Assembly: GCA_017548985.1 (NCBI GenBank)
Contig: JAFYYW010000012.1
Location: 1 to 49,584 of the forward strand
DNA: 49,584 nucleotides
Direction of reading: 5' to 3'
Source of the DNA: Bacteroidales bacterium
GTDB lineage: Bacteria; Bacteroidota; Bacteroidia; Bacteroidales; UBA932
Part shown: one piece after another, positions 15,747 through 24,134 of the stretch
Numbering within the stretch: position 1 is the first letter of the stretch
How the letters are laid out: each line of letters starts with the position of its first letter
Position numbers and translations under genes: made by a program
Notes under the pieces: generated by a model
What the model saw: only the letters and a program-made list of their open reading frames with translations
Databases searched by the model: none
What the model was told of the DNA's origin: nothing

Positions 15747-16859
15747 TCATTTTAACAGGACATAGTCCGGGCTGGCGAAGACGGAGATTATTCCTGAGTC
15801 CTTTTTGTCGACATAGCCGGCAATCCGGCGGGCGCATAGAGGCTTCCTGTCATAATAGTCAGGCGAAGATGGATCCAACGAACTGATCCTGACCATAAAC
15901 GATGAATGGATGAAACGACCATCACCGATGTATATTCCCACATGAGTCGCCTTGGCCGGCACTCCGTCCGAAGCCTCACGTCCCCAGAATACCAGGTCAC
16001 CAGGCAGCAAGGCATCCCATATCACATCACCCTCGGCGCTGAATAAAGGCAGGTTCTCCCCGATCCTGCCTTGCTGGGAAGCGTTGCGGGGGAGCAGCAC
16101 ACCATTGGCGAAAAACACACTCCTGGTCAATCCGCTGCAGTCCGCGTTCTTTATTGACGTTCCTCCCCACATGTATGGAACACCGATGAAACGCGAAGCC
16201 GTCTCGACAATGTCTTTCCTGAAAGCGTTCACATTGTCCAGGCGGACATATTTGTCCTTTGCCCATTTGTAGAACACGGTCACATCCTTCGCGGGGACAT
16301 AACCGGTTTTGCCGGACGGCAGCACGACCCCGACGAACTTCTTTTTCAGCACCACCCTGCCTTCCTCGTATCCTTTGAGGCTGCCTTTGGTATGGGTCAC
16401 GGTCTTGTACATGATCCGGACGATGTCCCCGAGAATGAACTCGGAGACAATCCTTGAATCCAGCGACGGCTCCTCATAGATATTTGACCTCAATGCGGTA
16501 CAGATATATTTCGGAGCTTCCAGATAATCAGCGATTTCCTTGTCGCTCATCATTACGAGTCCCCGGTTATCAACCCATGCTGTGTAAGGCTCGGGTGATT
16601 TGATTCTGGCCCATCCGTCCTTGTTCTCCAGGACTTCCACGATCGTTCCCATAAGGGCCTGATCGCCGAGCTCGGCCTCGTATTCGGGCTTCTCCCGCAT
16701 GAAATTGACGGATAGTTCCACGACCGCCTTGGTCGGAGCCACCGCAAGCTCTTTATCGGTGAAAGTCAAATGTTTCGGTTTGTTGTCCTGCGCCTGTATG
16801 GCCAAAGGAAGGGTAAATAGTGCCGAAAAGGCGAGAACACTGGTCAAAAGGTTTCTCAT
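15747..16859 (-). CDS. SH3-NlpC/P60 cell-wall peptidase, secreted
   Basis: A 370-residue exported hydrolase. The start at 16859 gives a clean signal peptide (MRNLLTSVLAFSALFTLPLAIQAQ). The longer in-frame reading has no signal peptide and covers the intergenic region. Residues about 45-210 hold two SH3-like segments (SVNFMREKPEYEAELGDQ..., then the LRSNIYEEPSLDSRIVSEF region). The NlpC/P60 domain fills the C-terminal part: FIGVPYMWGGTSIKNADCSGL with catalytic C241, ATHVGIYIGDG with H306, and FIHSS with H318. This family cleaves D-Glu-diaminopimelate bonds in peptidoglycan stems and often recycles muropeptides in Bacteroidota. It is a single gene, divergent from the radical SAM gene at 16938. 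Confidence 0.9.
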   Translation of the reverse strand: MRNLLTSVLAFSALFTLPLAIQAQDNKPKHLTFTDKELAVAPTKAVVELSVNFMREKPEYEAELGDQALMGTIVEVLENKDGWARIKSPEPYTAWVDNRGLVMMSDKEIADYLEAPKYICTALRSNIYEEPSLDSRIVSEFILGDIVRIMYKTVTHTKGSLKGYEEGRVVLKKKFVGVVLPSGKTGYVPAKDVTVFYKWAKDKYVRLDNVNAFRKDIVETASRFIGVPYMWGGTSIKNADCSGLTRSVFFANGVLLPRNASQQGRIGENLPLFSAEGDVIWDALLPGDLVFWGREASDGVPAKATHVGIYIGDGRFIHSSFMVRISSLDPSSPDYYDRKPLCARRIAGYVDKKDSGIISVFASPDYVLLK

Positions 16860-16937
16860 GTCAATCTCTTTGATGGATTTGATTGCTAAGATAGAGATTT
16901 TTAATGTAACTTTAAGGTCTGGATAAAGAATACACGC

Positions 16938-17885
16938 ATGTTCGGTTTCCCCGAAGGCAAAAGATACAATACCTCGGCCGGCCGCTACCGCAGGATTTAC
17001 GGCGAGCGGTTGCAGAAACTCGTCATAGATGCCGGGTTCTCCTGCCCCAACCGGGACGGGACCCTCGGCACCGGCGGTTGCTCGTATTGTGACAACGCCG
17101 CTTTCCATCCTGGTTACAGCGTTCCGGGGAAGTCTCTTCACCAGCAGATCGACGAGGGAATAGAGTTTCATCGCCGAAGGTATCCGAAGGTTAATCATTA
17201 TCTGGCATATTTCCAGGCATATTCAAACACTTACGCCCCTTTGGAAAGGTTAAGGGAACTGTATGGGGAAGCCCTGTCCCATCCTTCCGTGGTCGGCCTG
17301 GTTATCGGCACCCGTCCGGACTGTATAGATGAGGAGAAACTCGATTATCTGGCGGGCATCCAACGGAAAACCATAGTGGTTGAATATGGGATCGAATCAT
17401 GCTACGATGAGACGCTTAGGCGGATTAACCGGGGACATGACTTCGAATGCGCCAGGAAGGCGGTGGAGATGACGGCGGAGAGAGGGTTGGATGTAGGGGC
17501 TCATTTCATACTCGGCCTGCCCGGCGAGACTCGCCAGATGCTGCTTGACCAATGTGCCGCCATTTCCGCTTTGCCGTTGACATCCGTCAAGTTCCATCAG
17601 CTTCAGATAGTGAAGGGCACGAGGATGGAAAAGGAATATGCCGCCTGTCCGGAAGATTTCCTCAGGCTCGGGCTGGATGATTATCTTGACCTCGTGATAG
17701 ACATCCTCGAGAGGCTGCGCCCGGATCTGTGCATAGAGCGGGTCGCGGGTGAGGTGCCGCCCCGATTCGTCTCGGAGACCCCATGGGGTTTGATCCGCAA
17801 CGATGGCATCCTGCGACTCCTGGATCATCGCCTCGAGGAGCGGGACACCTTCCAAGGAAGACTGTATAATATTAATAACCAATAA
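16938..17885 (+). CDS. YhcC-type radical SAM protein (TIGR01212 family)
   Basis: A 315-residue radical SAM protein. The iron-sulfur cysteines have the long spacing typical of this family: C36 in SCPNRDGT, then C48 and C51 in GGCSYCDNAAF (C-x11-C-x2-C). Further family features are HYLAYFQAYSNTYAP, VVGLVIGTRPDCID, VVEYGIESCYDETL, GAHFILGLPGE and VKFHQLQIVKGT. The reaction of YhcC proteins is not well established. It is cytoplasmic. The stop at 17885 is one base before the ATG of the GH29 fucosidase, so the two are surely cotranscribed although no functional link is obvious. The gap to the divergent NlpC/P60 gene is 78 bases and has no perfect -7 box (TAACTTTA, off by the last base, near 16908). 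Confidence 0.9.
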   Translation: MFGFPEGKRYNTSAGRYRRIYGERLQKLVIDAGFSCPNRDGTLGTGGCSYCDNAAFHPGYSVPGKSLHQQIDEGIEFHRRRYPKVNHYLAYFQAYSNTYAPLERLRELYGEALSHPSVVGLVIGTRPDCIDEEKLDYLAGIQRKTIVVEYGIESCYDETLRRINRGHDFECARKAVEMTAERGLDVGAHFILGLPGETRQMLLDQCAAISALPLTSVKFHQLQIVKGTRMEKEYAACPEDFLRLGLDDYLDLVIDILERLRPDLCIERVAGEVPPRFVSETPWGLIRNDGILRLLDHRLEERDTFQGRLYNINNQ

Positions 17886-17886
17886 T

Positions 17887-19626
17887 ATGAGAAAACCTTT
17901 TTGGCTGTTTGCCCTTTTGGCTTTGTTTATAGCCTCCTGCGCGAGGCAGGCTTCTCCGGCTCCGGAAGACAACCGTTCTCCCCAGGAGATTCTTTTCGAG
18001 GATGGGAATTATGCCATGTTCATCCATTTCGGGTTATATTCCTCTCTTGAGGGAGTCTGGAAAGGGAAGATCTACTATGGCAACGCCGAGTGGATAATGA
18101 ACCCGGCAGAAGCCGGTATCCCGGTGGATGAATATATGGCCCAGGCCGCTTCGTTCAACCCTTCGGAGTTTGACGCCGACGAGATTGTCTCCATTGCCAA
18201 GGATGCCGGGATGAAATATATCATCATCACCGCCAAACACCATGAGGGTTTCGCGATGTTCGATACGGAAGCAAGTGATTTTGATATAGTTGATGCCACG
18301 CCTTTGAAGCGTGACCTGATGGCCGAGCTGGCTGAGTCCTGCCACCGTGAGGGTCTCGGGATAGGTTTTTACTATTCCCAGTTCCAGGACTGGACAGCCC
18401 CTGGTGGCGGGAACGGGCCGGAAAAGGACGCCTCCGGACGTACTGTATCATTTGACGAGTATTTCAGGACCAAATGTGTCCCCCAGGTTGAGGAGTTGAC
18501 CACCAAATACGGGGACATCCAGCTGATCTGGTTCGACACCCCAGGAAACATGTCTTTGGAGTATTCCCAGGAACTGGTCGACATCGTCAGGAAAAACCAG
18601 CCTCACGCTCTTGTCTCCAGCCGTGTCGGTAACGGCTTGGGCGATTATGAGACCTTGGGAGATATGGAAGTGCCGGTCGCGAACCATGAGGGACGCTGGG
18701 AAGGTATCGATGTGACTCAGGTCGGTTGGGGATATTCCAGATATGATAACGAGTGGAAAACGCCCGATTTCATAGTCCGCACATTGGTCTCCACCATTGC
18801 CCGCGGTGGCACCTGGATGCTGAATGTGGGACCCGACTCCAAGGGACGGATCCATCCGATGGCAGCCGCTGCGTTGAGGAAATCAGGAAAGTGGGTCCAT
18901 TCCCATCCTGAGGCCGTGTACGGGGCTGGTCCTTCTCCGTGGGGACACGCTTTGCCATGGGGCGACGCCGTGACACAGGGAGACAAAGTGGAGCTGGTGG
19001 TGTTTGACTGGCCATCTGACGGAAACCTCTGGATTCCTGGTCTCCGTACGCCGGTGAAGTCGGCTCGTTTGCTCGGTAAAAAACTGCGGTTCTCTTCCGG
19101 GGAGAGCTGGACATGCGTCAAACTGCCATCCGTGAGACCCGAGGAATATGCTTCGGTGATTGAGCTTACACTTGACGGGGAATTAAAAGTTGACGGCACT
19201 CTGGCCGCTGATCCCTCAAAGACCACCGTCCTGCCGGTCGAGTTCGCCTCTGTCGAGAAGTGTGAAGTCAGGCGTTCCGGGTGGATGGAGAAATTCGGGG
19301 AGTGGAAGACCAGGAATGTGGCTCAGGGTCTCAACGAGGAGTCATCAGTCACCTGGACTGTCGAAATAAAGTTTCCAGGGGTTTATAACATTGATCTGGA
19401 ATATCTCGGATTGGTTCCTGAAGGCTGGGTGGAATGGAGGATGTCTATAGATGGTCAGGAGGCGGTCGTGAATGAGCATGACGCCACGAGGGCGTACGCG
19501 TGGTATCCGCTTGGCTGGGCCAAGATCGATACCCCTGGAATCCACACTTTCTCCTTAAGGGCTACAGACGGCGACATCCCTTCAGCCCGAGTCGCCGCCA
19601 TGCGCCTCACCCCGATCGCGCTTTAG
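17887..19626 (+). CDS. GH29 alpha-L-fucosidase, lipoprotein
   Basis: A 579-residue exported glycoside hydrolase that removes terminal alpha-L-fucose. The signal peptide ends in lipobox IASC (C16). The GH29 fold is marked by MFIHFGLYSSLEGVWKG, KYIIITAKHHEGFAMFDTE, GIGFYYSQFQDW and IQLIWFDTPGN, where D217 is the expected nucleophile, and by GGTWMLNVGPDSKG. After the barrel, a C-terminal beta-rich extension (about 440-579, CEVRRSGWMEKFGEW to SARVAAMRL) looks like a carbohydrate-binding module of unknown specificity. The ATG at 17887 starts one base after the radical SAM gene's stop, so translation is coupled. No SusC/D pair is adjacent; the nearest is 20 kb away. Linkage preference cannot be read from sequence. 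Confidence 0.93.
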   Translation: MRKPFWLFALLALFIASCARQASPAPEDNRSPQEILFEDGNYAMFIHFGLYSSLEGVWKGKIYYGNAEWIMNPAEAGIPVDEYMAQAASFNPSEFDADEIVSIAKDAGMKYIIITAKHHEGFAMFDTEASDFDIVDATPLKRDLMAELAESCHREGLGIGFYYSQFQDWTAPGGGNGPEKDASGRTVSFDEYFRTKCVPQVEELTTKYGDIQLIWFDTPGNMSLEYSQELVDIVRKNQPHALVSSRVGNGLGDYETLGDMEVPVANHEGRWEGIDVTQVGWGYSRYDNEWKTPDFIVRTLVSTIARGGTWMLNVGPDSKGRIHPMAAAALRKSGKWVHSHPEAVYGAGPSPWGHALPWGDAVTQGDKVELVVFDWPSDGNLWIPGLRTPVKSARLLGKKLRFSSGESWTCVKLPSVRPEEYASVIELTLDGELKVDGTLAADPSKTTVLPVEFASVEKCEVRRSGWMEKFGEWKTRNVAQGLNEESSVTWTVEIKFPGVYNIDLEYLGLVPEGWVEWRMSIDGQEAVVNEHDATRAYAWYPLGWAKIDTPGIHTFSLRATDGDIPSARVAAMRLTPIAL

Positions 19627-19671
19627 TTCCGTGACGCGTTGATCCTCAGTAATTTTTATTGTTATGAGTAG

Positions 19672-19701
19672 TTGATTATCAAATTGTTTTTCGTATATTT
19701 G
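19672..19701 (+). promoter_or_regulatory. Promoter upstream of the Big2-repeat lipoprotein
   Basis: TTG (19672-19674) and TATATTTG (19694-19701) are separated by 19 bases. The implied transcript would begin inside or at the base of the hairpin 19703-19735, about 55 bases before the ATG at 19763. Confidence 0.6.
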
Positions 19702-19702
19702 A

Positions 19703-19735
19703 CACACCCTCCTGAGAGTTTTCCCGGAGGGTGTG
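19703..19735 (+). terminator. Perfect hairpin immediately after a -7 box (terminator or 5' mRNA stem)
   Basis: A 10-bp perfect stem (19703-19712 with 19726-19735) with a 13-base loop, 77 bases after the fucosidase stop. It has no strong T-tract after it (only ATTTG), and the promoter's -7 box ends one base before it. It may end the fucosidase transcript, or be the 5'-terminal stem of the next transcript. Confidence 0.5.
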
Positions 19736-19762
19736 ATTTGCTATTCTAAAATCAGTCAGGAT

Positions 19763-21742
19763 ATGAAAAAGCTATTTGGATCTTTTCTCGCGATTATTGC
19801 CGTCGCGGTGTTTTCCCTTACATTGCCTTCTTGCGGACATGAGGATCCTGTTCTGGCTACTGTGGGTGTCTCGGGGGTCTCCCTGAATAAAACATCTCTC
19901 AGCCTTACTGAAGGAGCATCGGAAACGTTGACAGCCACAGTCGCCCCCGACAACGCGACGAATAAAGCGGTCAGTTGGAAGTCCTCCGACACCGGTGTCG
20001 CCACGGTGGACAATTCGGGCAAGGTGACTGCGGTGAAAGCCGGCTCGGCCACGATCACTGTCACGACTTCTGATGGTTCCAAGACCGCCACTTGCTCTGT
20101 CACAGTTGCTTCCAAGATTGTTTCTGTCACGGCCATCTCCCTCAACAAGACCACTCTGGAACTTGCGGAGGGTGCCGAGGAGACACTCAAGGCGACTATC
20201 ACTCCTGCGGACGCCACGAATCAGGTCGTCACCTGGAGCACCAGCGACCATAATGTCGCCAATGTGTCGGACGGAAAGGTCACGGCCGTGAAAGCGGGTC
20301 AGGCCACTATCACCGTGACGACCTCGGACGGCGGAAAGACCGCAACATGCAAGGTTACGGTAAAGTCTGTCGCCCTTGAGGGCTTGTCCGTGAATCCGGC
20401 CACGCTCGAGATTGTGGAGGGTGGGACCAAGCAACTTGAGGTGATATTCACTCCAGAGGCTTTCGGAGATAAGACAGTACAGTGGGCCTCGGACAACACC
20501 AACGTCATCACAGTTGACAAAAGTGGCCTTATAACGGCAGTGAAACCTGGTACGGCCAAGGTCTTTGTCGAGAGCCTTGCGGACAAGACAAAACAGGCGT
20601 TCTGTGAGGTTACGGTCACTCCTGATCCGACCCTCAAGGGAATCTCTTTCCCTTATACCAGCCTGACCATGAAAAAGGGAGAGGCCAAGCAATTCCAGGT
20701 GGTTTTCAATCCGGAATACGCGGCCAACAAGAAGGTTACGTGGAAGTCTTCCGCTCCTTCTGTCGCCACGGTTGACGATGCCGGGAAGGTGACGGCTGTC
20801 TGGAACGGCGAGGCGGACATCACCGCCACGAGCGAGGAGGGTGGTTTCACCGCCACTTGTAAGGTTACAGTATCCCAGCAGGTGGGAGTCCAGGTGTATG
20901 TCAAGACTCACGAAGGATTCTTCCTTAACGGAGATGTTTACAATGGCAGCAAGTCGGATCTGAACGATATGTATTACGATGGTATCGACCTTTATGAGTG
21001 TTATGTCTATGGTGGCATTTATAAGAACGGAACCCAGCTTCTGAAAAACTTTTTCAAAAGTGGAGATTTCATGGGCATGGTCGCCGGAAGGTTGTACTAT
21101 TTCGATAATTACATGATCCAGATATATGATGCGGAAAACGGAAAGCCGTTGTTTGAGGAAATGCTCTCGACCGCTAACGGTTACAGGAACGAGGCCATGG
21201 TAGTCGCCGCGGACGGTACGGCCTATGTGGCAGGTTACAGCTTTGACGCTTTTGGGAAAAGGGTTGGAAGGCTGTGGACCATCACCAAAGGATTTGAGGT
21301 CACTGAAAAAACAATGTATCACGGTGGATCTGAGGAGGCTTCCCTCGATTTGGCTCTTGACGGAGAAGGGAATGCCTGGGTGCTGACGAAGGCTGATGGT
21401 TGTTTGAATCTTTACAAGAATGGCGAATACGTCCGCTCCATTGATGCCGACAGGGACGGTAACCAGGATCATTTCCTCTCTTTCCACGGTAAGGATCTTT
21501 ATGTGGTGACCACTTTGCGCACCCAGAAGGATGTCGTTGTCTATAAGAATGATAAGATTCTTTACAAACTGTCTTCCACGGACGGGTTGATGGCGCGTTC
21601 CAAACCATTGTTCTCCAAGGATGGCGATCTGTTTTTCGCGGCTGGAAGCAGCGGAATCGGCAAGTCTCATGTTTATAAGAACGGCAAGATCTTATACACG
21701 GTTGGAGATGATTACGTTTTCAGGATGTTTGTCGTCGATTAG
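19763..21742 (+). CDS. Surface lipoprotein with four Big2 domains and a C-terminal propeller-like region
   Basis: A 659-residue lipoprotein (signal peptide with lipobox LPSC, C24). Four consecutive bacterial Ig-like Big2 domains (about 32-380) each carry the patterns VSLNKTSLSLTEG, VSWKSSDTGVATVD and GSATITVTTSDGSKTATCSVTV. The C-terminal half (about 385-659, from QVGVQVYVKTHEGFFLNGDVY) has repeated short motifs such as LYVVTTLRTQKDVVVYKN, AYVAGYSFDAFG and LFFAAGSSGIGKSHVYKNGKI, consistent with a six-bladed propeller-like fold. It probably works at the cell surface as an adhesin or binding protein; no catalytic motif was seen. The first Big2 domain is very similar to that of the M64 lipoprotein at 7202-9586, which suggests domain shuffling. 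The start at 19763 is the only one that gives a signal peptide. Confidence 0.85.
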   Translation: MKKLFGSFLAIIAVAVFSLTLPSCGHEDPVLATVGVSGVSLNKTSLSLTEGASETLTATVAPDNATNKAVSWKSSDTGVATVDNSGKVTAVKAGSATITVTTSDGSKTATCSVTVASKIVSVTAISLNKTTLELAEGAEETLKATITPADATNQVVTWSTSDHNVANVSDGKVTAVKAGQATITVTTSDGGKTATCKVTVKSVALEGLSVNPATLEIVEGGTKQLEVIFTPEAFGDKTVQWASDNTNVITVDKSGLITAVKPGTAKVFVESLADKTKQAFCEVTVTPDPTLKGISFPYTSLTMKKGEAKQFQVVFNPEYAANKKVTWKSSAPSVATVDDAGKVTAVWNGEADITATSEEGGFTATCKVTVSQQVGVQVYVKTHEGFFLNGDVYNGSKSDLNDMYYDGIDLYECYVYGGIYKNGTQLLKNFFKSGDFMGMVAGRLYYFDNYMIQIYDAENGKPLFEEMLSTANGYRNEAMVVAADGTAYVAGYSFDAFGKRVGRLWTITKGFEVTEKTMYHGGSEEASLDLALDGEGNAWVLTKADGCLNLYKNGEYVRSIDADRDGNQDHFLSFHGKDLYVVTTLRTQKDVVVYKNDKILYKLSSTDGLMARSKPLFSKDGDLFFAAGSSGIGKSHVYKNGKILYTVGDDYVFRMFVVD

Positions 21743-21747
21743 CCGTT

Positions 21748-21778
21748 TTTGAACTTTGGGGAATAATTCGTAACTTTG
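21748..21778 (+). promoter_or_regulatory. Complete promoter for guaB
   Basis: TTTG (21748-21751) and TAACTTTG (21771-21778) with 19 bases between them; the -7 box ends 19 bases before the guaB ATG at 21798. The promoter overlaps the end of the preceding gene's trailer. Confidence 0.7.
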
Positions 21779-21797
21779 CCTAATTAAACTCATCACA

Positions 21798-23267
21798 ATG
21801 GCGAAGTTCGTAAACAGAGAGATCCCCGAAGGCCTCACCTTCGATGACGTGCTGCTTGTGCCGGCTCATTCCGATGTACTCCCAAGAGATGTCGATGTCA
21901 CATCGTATTTCACGACAGATCTTAAGCTCCACACCCCAATAGTGTCCGCCGCGATGGACACTGTGACTGAGGCCGCCCTCGCTATAGCGATGGCAAGGGC
22001 CGGAGGTATCGGGGTTATTCACAAGAATATGCCTATCGAGCGCCAATGCGAGCAGGTGCGCCGTGTCAAGAGGGCTGAGAACGGGATGATTTACGATCCC
22101 GTAACCATCCGTCCTGAGGCTACCGTCGGAGAGGCTCTCGCCATGATGAGCAAGCATCATATCGGTGGTATTCCCGTGGTGGACGGCAACGGTTACCTGA
22201 TCGGAATCGTGACCAACAGGGACTTGAGGTTCCAGGAGGATATGGTCCAGCCTATAAACCAGGTTATGACCAGCGAGAACATAGTGACCGCCCCCAAGGG
22301 CATCAACCTCGCCGACGCCACCAAGATACTCCAGAGAAGCAAGGTAGAGAAGCTTCCTGTCGTAGATAACGACGGCAAGCTCGTGGGGCTCATCACTTAC
22401 AAGGATCTCATGAAGATCAAGGACAACCCCATCGCCTCCAAAGACAGCAAGGGTCGTCTGATGGTCGCCGCCGCTGCCGGAATCAAATCCGACACCGTGG
22501 AGAGGATCGGGCTGTTGCTTGACGCCGGAGCCGACGCCGTCGTGCTCGATACCGCCCATGGCCATTCCGAAGGTGTCATCCAGATGGTCAAGAGGGCATG
22601 CGACGCCTTCCCTGAGGCCCAGATCGTGGCAGGTAATGTCGCCACCGCCGAAGGGGCGAAGGCCCTTGCGGACGCTGGAGTCAAGGCCGTCAAGGTCGGA
22701 ATCGGTCCCGGATCGATCTGTACCACCAGGATTATCGCCGGAATCGGTGTCCCTCAGCTCACCGCTGTGATGGAGGCTTGCGAGGCACTTAAGGGCACGG
22801 GCATCCCTGTGATCGCTGACGGTGGTATCAGGTATTCTGGAGATATAGTCAAGGCTCTCGCCGCCGGTGCCGGCACCATCATGGCCGGATCACTGTTGGC
22901 CGGTACTGAGGAATCCCCGGGCGAGACCATCATCATGAACGGCCGCCGTTTCAAATCTTACAGGGGCATGGGTTCCCTGGAGGCAATGGAGCAGGGTTCC
23001 AAGGACAGGTATTTCCAGGACATGGAGGCCGACATCAAGAAACTCGTGCCGGAGGGTATTGTCGCCCAGGTGCCTTACAAGGGAACTGTCTCCGAGGTGG
23101 TCTACCAACTCGTCGGAGGCCTCAGGGCCGGTATGGGATATTGTGGGGCTCACAATATCGAGCAACTCCGTAGCGCCAAGTTCGTCCGTATCACCAACGC
23201 CGGTTTCCTCGAGAGTCATCCTCATGACGTGACCATCACCAAGGAGGCCCCTAACTATTCCAGGTAA
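21798..23267 (+). CDS. guaB: IMP dehydrogenase
   Basis: A 489-residue IMP dehydrogenase (EC 1.1.1.205), which oxidises IMP to XMP with NAD+ in the committed step of GMP synthesis in the cytoplasm. The full family layout is present: [19 protein letters not shown] at the start, two CBS domains (about 95-210; [14 protein letters not shown] and [13 protein letters not shown]), the substrate loop [11 protein letters not shown] with catalytic C308, and the mobile flap (GSKDRYF). The length is normal. It heads a run with a PpiC-like lipoprotein (3-base gap), surA (4-base overlap) and an OstA-like gene (1-base overlap). It has its own promoter (21748-21778). Confidence 0.98.
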   Translation: MAKFVNREIPEGLTFDDVLLVPAHSDVLPRDVDVTSYFTTDLKLHTPIVSAAMDTVTEAALAIAMARAGGIGVIHKNMPIERQCEQVRRVKRAENGMIYDPVTIRPEATVGEALAMMSKHHIGGIPVVDGNGYLIGIVTNRDLRFQEDMVQPINQVMTSENIVTAPKGINLADATKILQRSKVEKLPVVDNDGKLVGLITYKDLMKIKDNPIASKDSKGRLMVAAAAGIKSDTVERIGLLLDAGADAVVLDTAHGHSEGVIQMVKRACDAFPEAQIVAGNVATAEGAKALADAGVKAVKVGIGPGSICTTRIIAGIGVPQLTAVMEACEALKGTGIPVIADGGIRYSGDIVKALAAGAGTIMAGSLLAGTEESPGETIIMNGRRFKSYRGMGSLEAMEQGSKDRYFQDMEADIKKLVPEGIVAQVPYKGTVSEVVYQLVGGLRAGMGYCGAHNIEQLRSAKFVRITNAGFLESHPHDVTITKEAPNYSR

Positions 23268-23270
23268 TTG

Positions 23271-24134
23271 ATGTCCAGGAGGTTCCCCATAATTGCCGCC
23301 ATTTTGGTGGCGTTGCTGCCCTCTTGCAAGGCCTTCCAGTCGTTTATTCACGACGGGGAGGTCGTCGCCAGGTTGGGGGACCACAAACTATATCTTTCTG
23401 AGCTTGAGAGCGTGATTCCCAATGGGATCAGTCCCGAGGACAGTATCAACCTCGCGAATCTTTACATCCAGTCCTGGGCGACATCCCAGGCGTTCCAGGA
23501 TATCGCGGAACAGAAGCTCAGCAAGGAGGAGAAGGATGTCTCCAAGGAATTGGATGCCTACAGGCAGTCGCTTCTCCGTTACCGGTTTGAGCAGCGGTAT
23601 ATTTCCGAAAGGCTTGACACGGCTGTATCATCCAAGGATGTGAATGACTATTACGAGGCTCACAAGGAGAACTTCACCCTCGAGCGTCCTATCCTCAAGG
23701 CCCGTTTTATGCGGATCTCTGAGGATTCTCCGAACCTGCAGAAAATCAAGAAGTTGATGTCTTCGGATGATGTGGATGACGTGATGGCTGCCGATAGCAT
23801 CGCGTTCAATTCGGCCCAGAAGTATGTGGACTTGTCCGACACCTGGATCGATGCTGTCACCCTCGCCGGCGATTTTGGGGTGGACTATGTCCAGATGCTG
23901 TCGAAAAAGAATGGCAAATTCATTGAGATCAAGGACAGTAACGGCTCGTTGTGCGTCGCGTTTGTGGCGGATATGGTCAAGAGCGGCGAGATCCCCCCTG
24001 TGGAGTTTTGCGAGGAGAGGATAAAGGATATAATCGTAAGCGGAAGAAAGCACCAACTTCTCATGACTTTGGAACAAGACTTGATAGAAGACGCCAAGGC
24101 CAAAGAGAATTTTGAAATATATTCGAAGAAATGA
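23271..24134 (+). CDS. PpiC/SurA-like periplasmic lipoprotein
   Basis: A 287-residue lipoprotein (signal peptide with lipobox LPSC about residue 19). It has the N-terminal SurA/PpiC chaperone-like helical segment (VVARLGDHKLYLSELES, typical of SurA-N-like domains) but no recognisable intact parvulin catalytic motif. The region DVNDYYEAHKENFTLERPILKARF is a degenerate parvulin entry. It is probably a periplasmic chaperone for outer-membrane proteins rather than an isomerase. The ATG at 23271 begins three bases after guaB's stop, and the gene overlaps surA by four bases (ATGA), so translation is coupled. Confidence 0.8.
   Translation: MSRRFPIIAAILVALLPSCKAFQSFIHDGEVVARLGDHKLYLSELESVIPNGISPEDSINLANLYIQSWATSQAFQDIAEQKLSKEEKDVSKELDAYRQSLLRYRFEQRYISERLDTAVSSKDVNDYYEAHKENFTLERPILKARFMRISEDSPNLQKIKKLMSSDDVDDVMAADSIAFNSAQKYVDLSDTWIDAVTLAGDFGVDYVQMLSKKNGKFIEIKDSNGSLCVAFVADMVKSGEIPPVEFCEERIKDIIVSGRKHQLLMTLEQDLIEDAKAKENFEIYSKK

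Noticed and set aside
19772..21670. 632-codon minus-strand open frame
   Set aside because: It lies wholly antisense to the Big2-repeat lipoprotein. Its composition (Arg/His/Leu-rich, no domains) is that of a mirror frame produced by repetitive, GC-biased codons.
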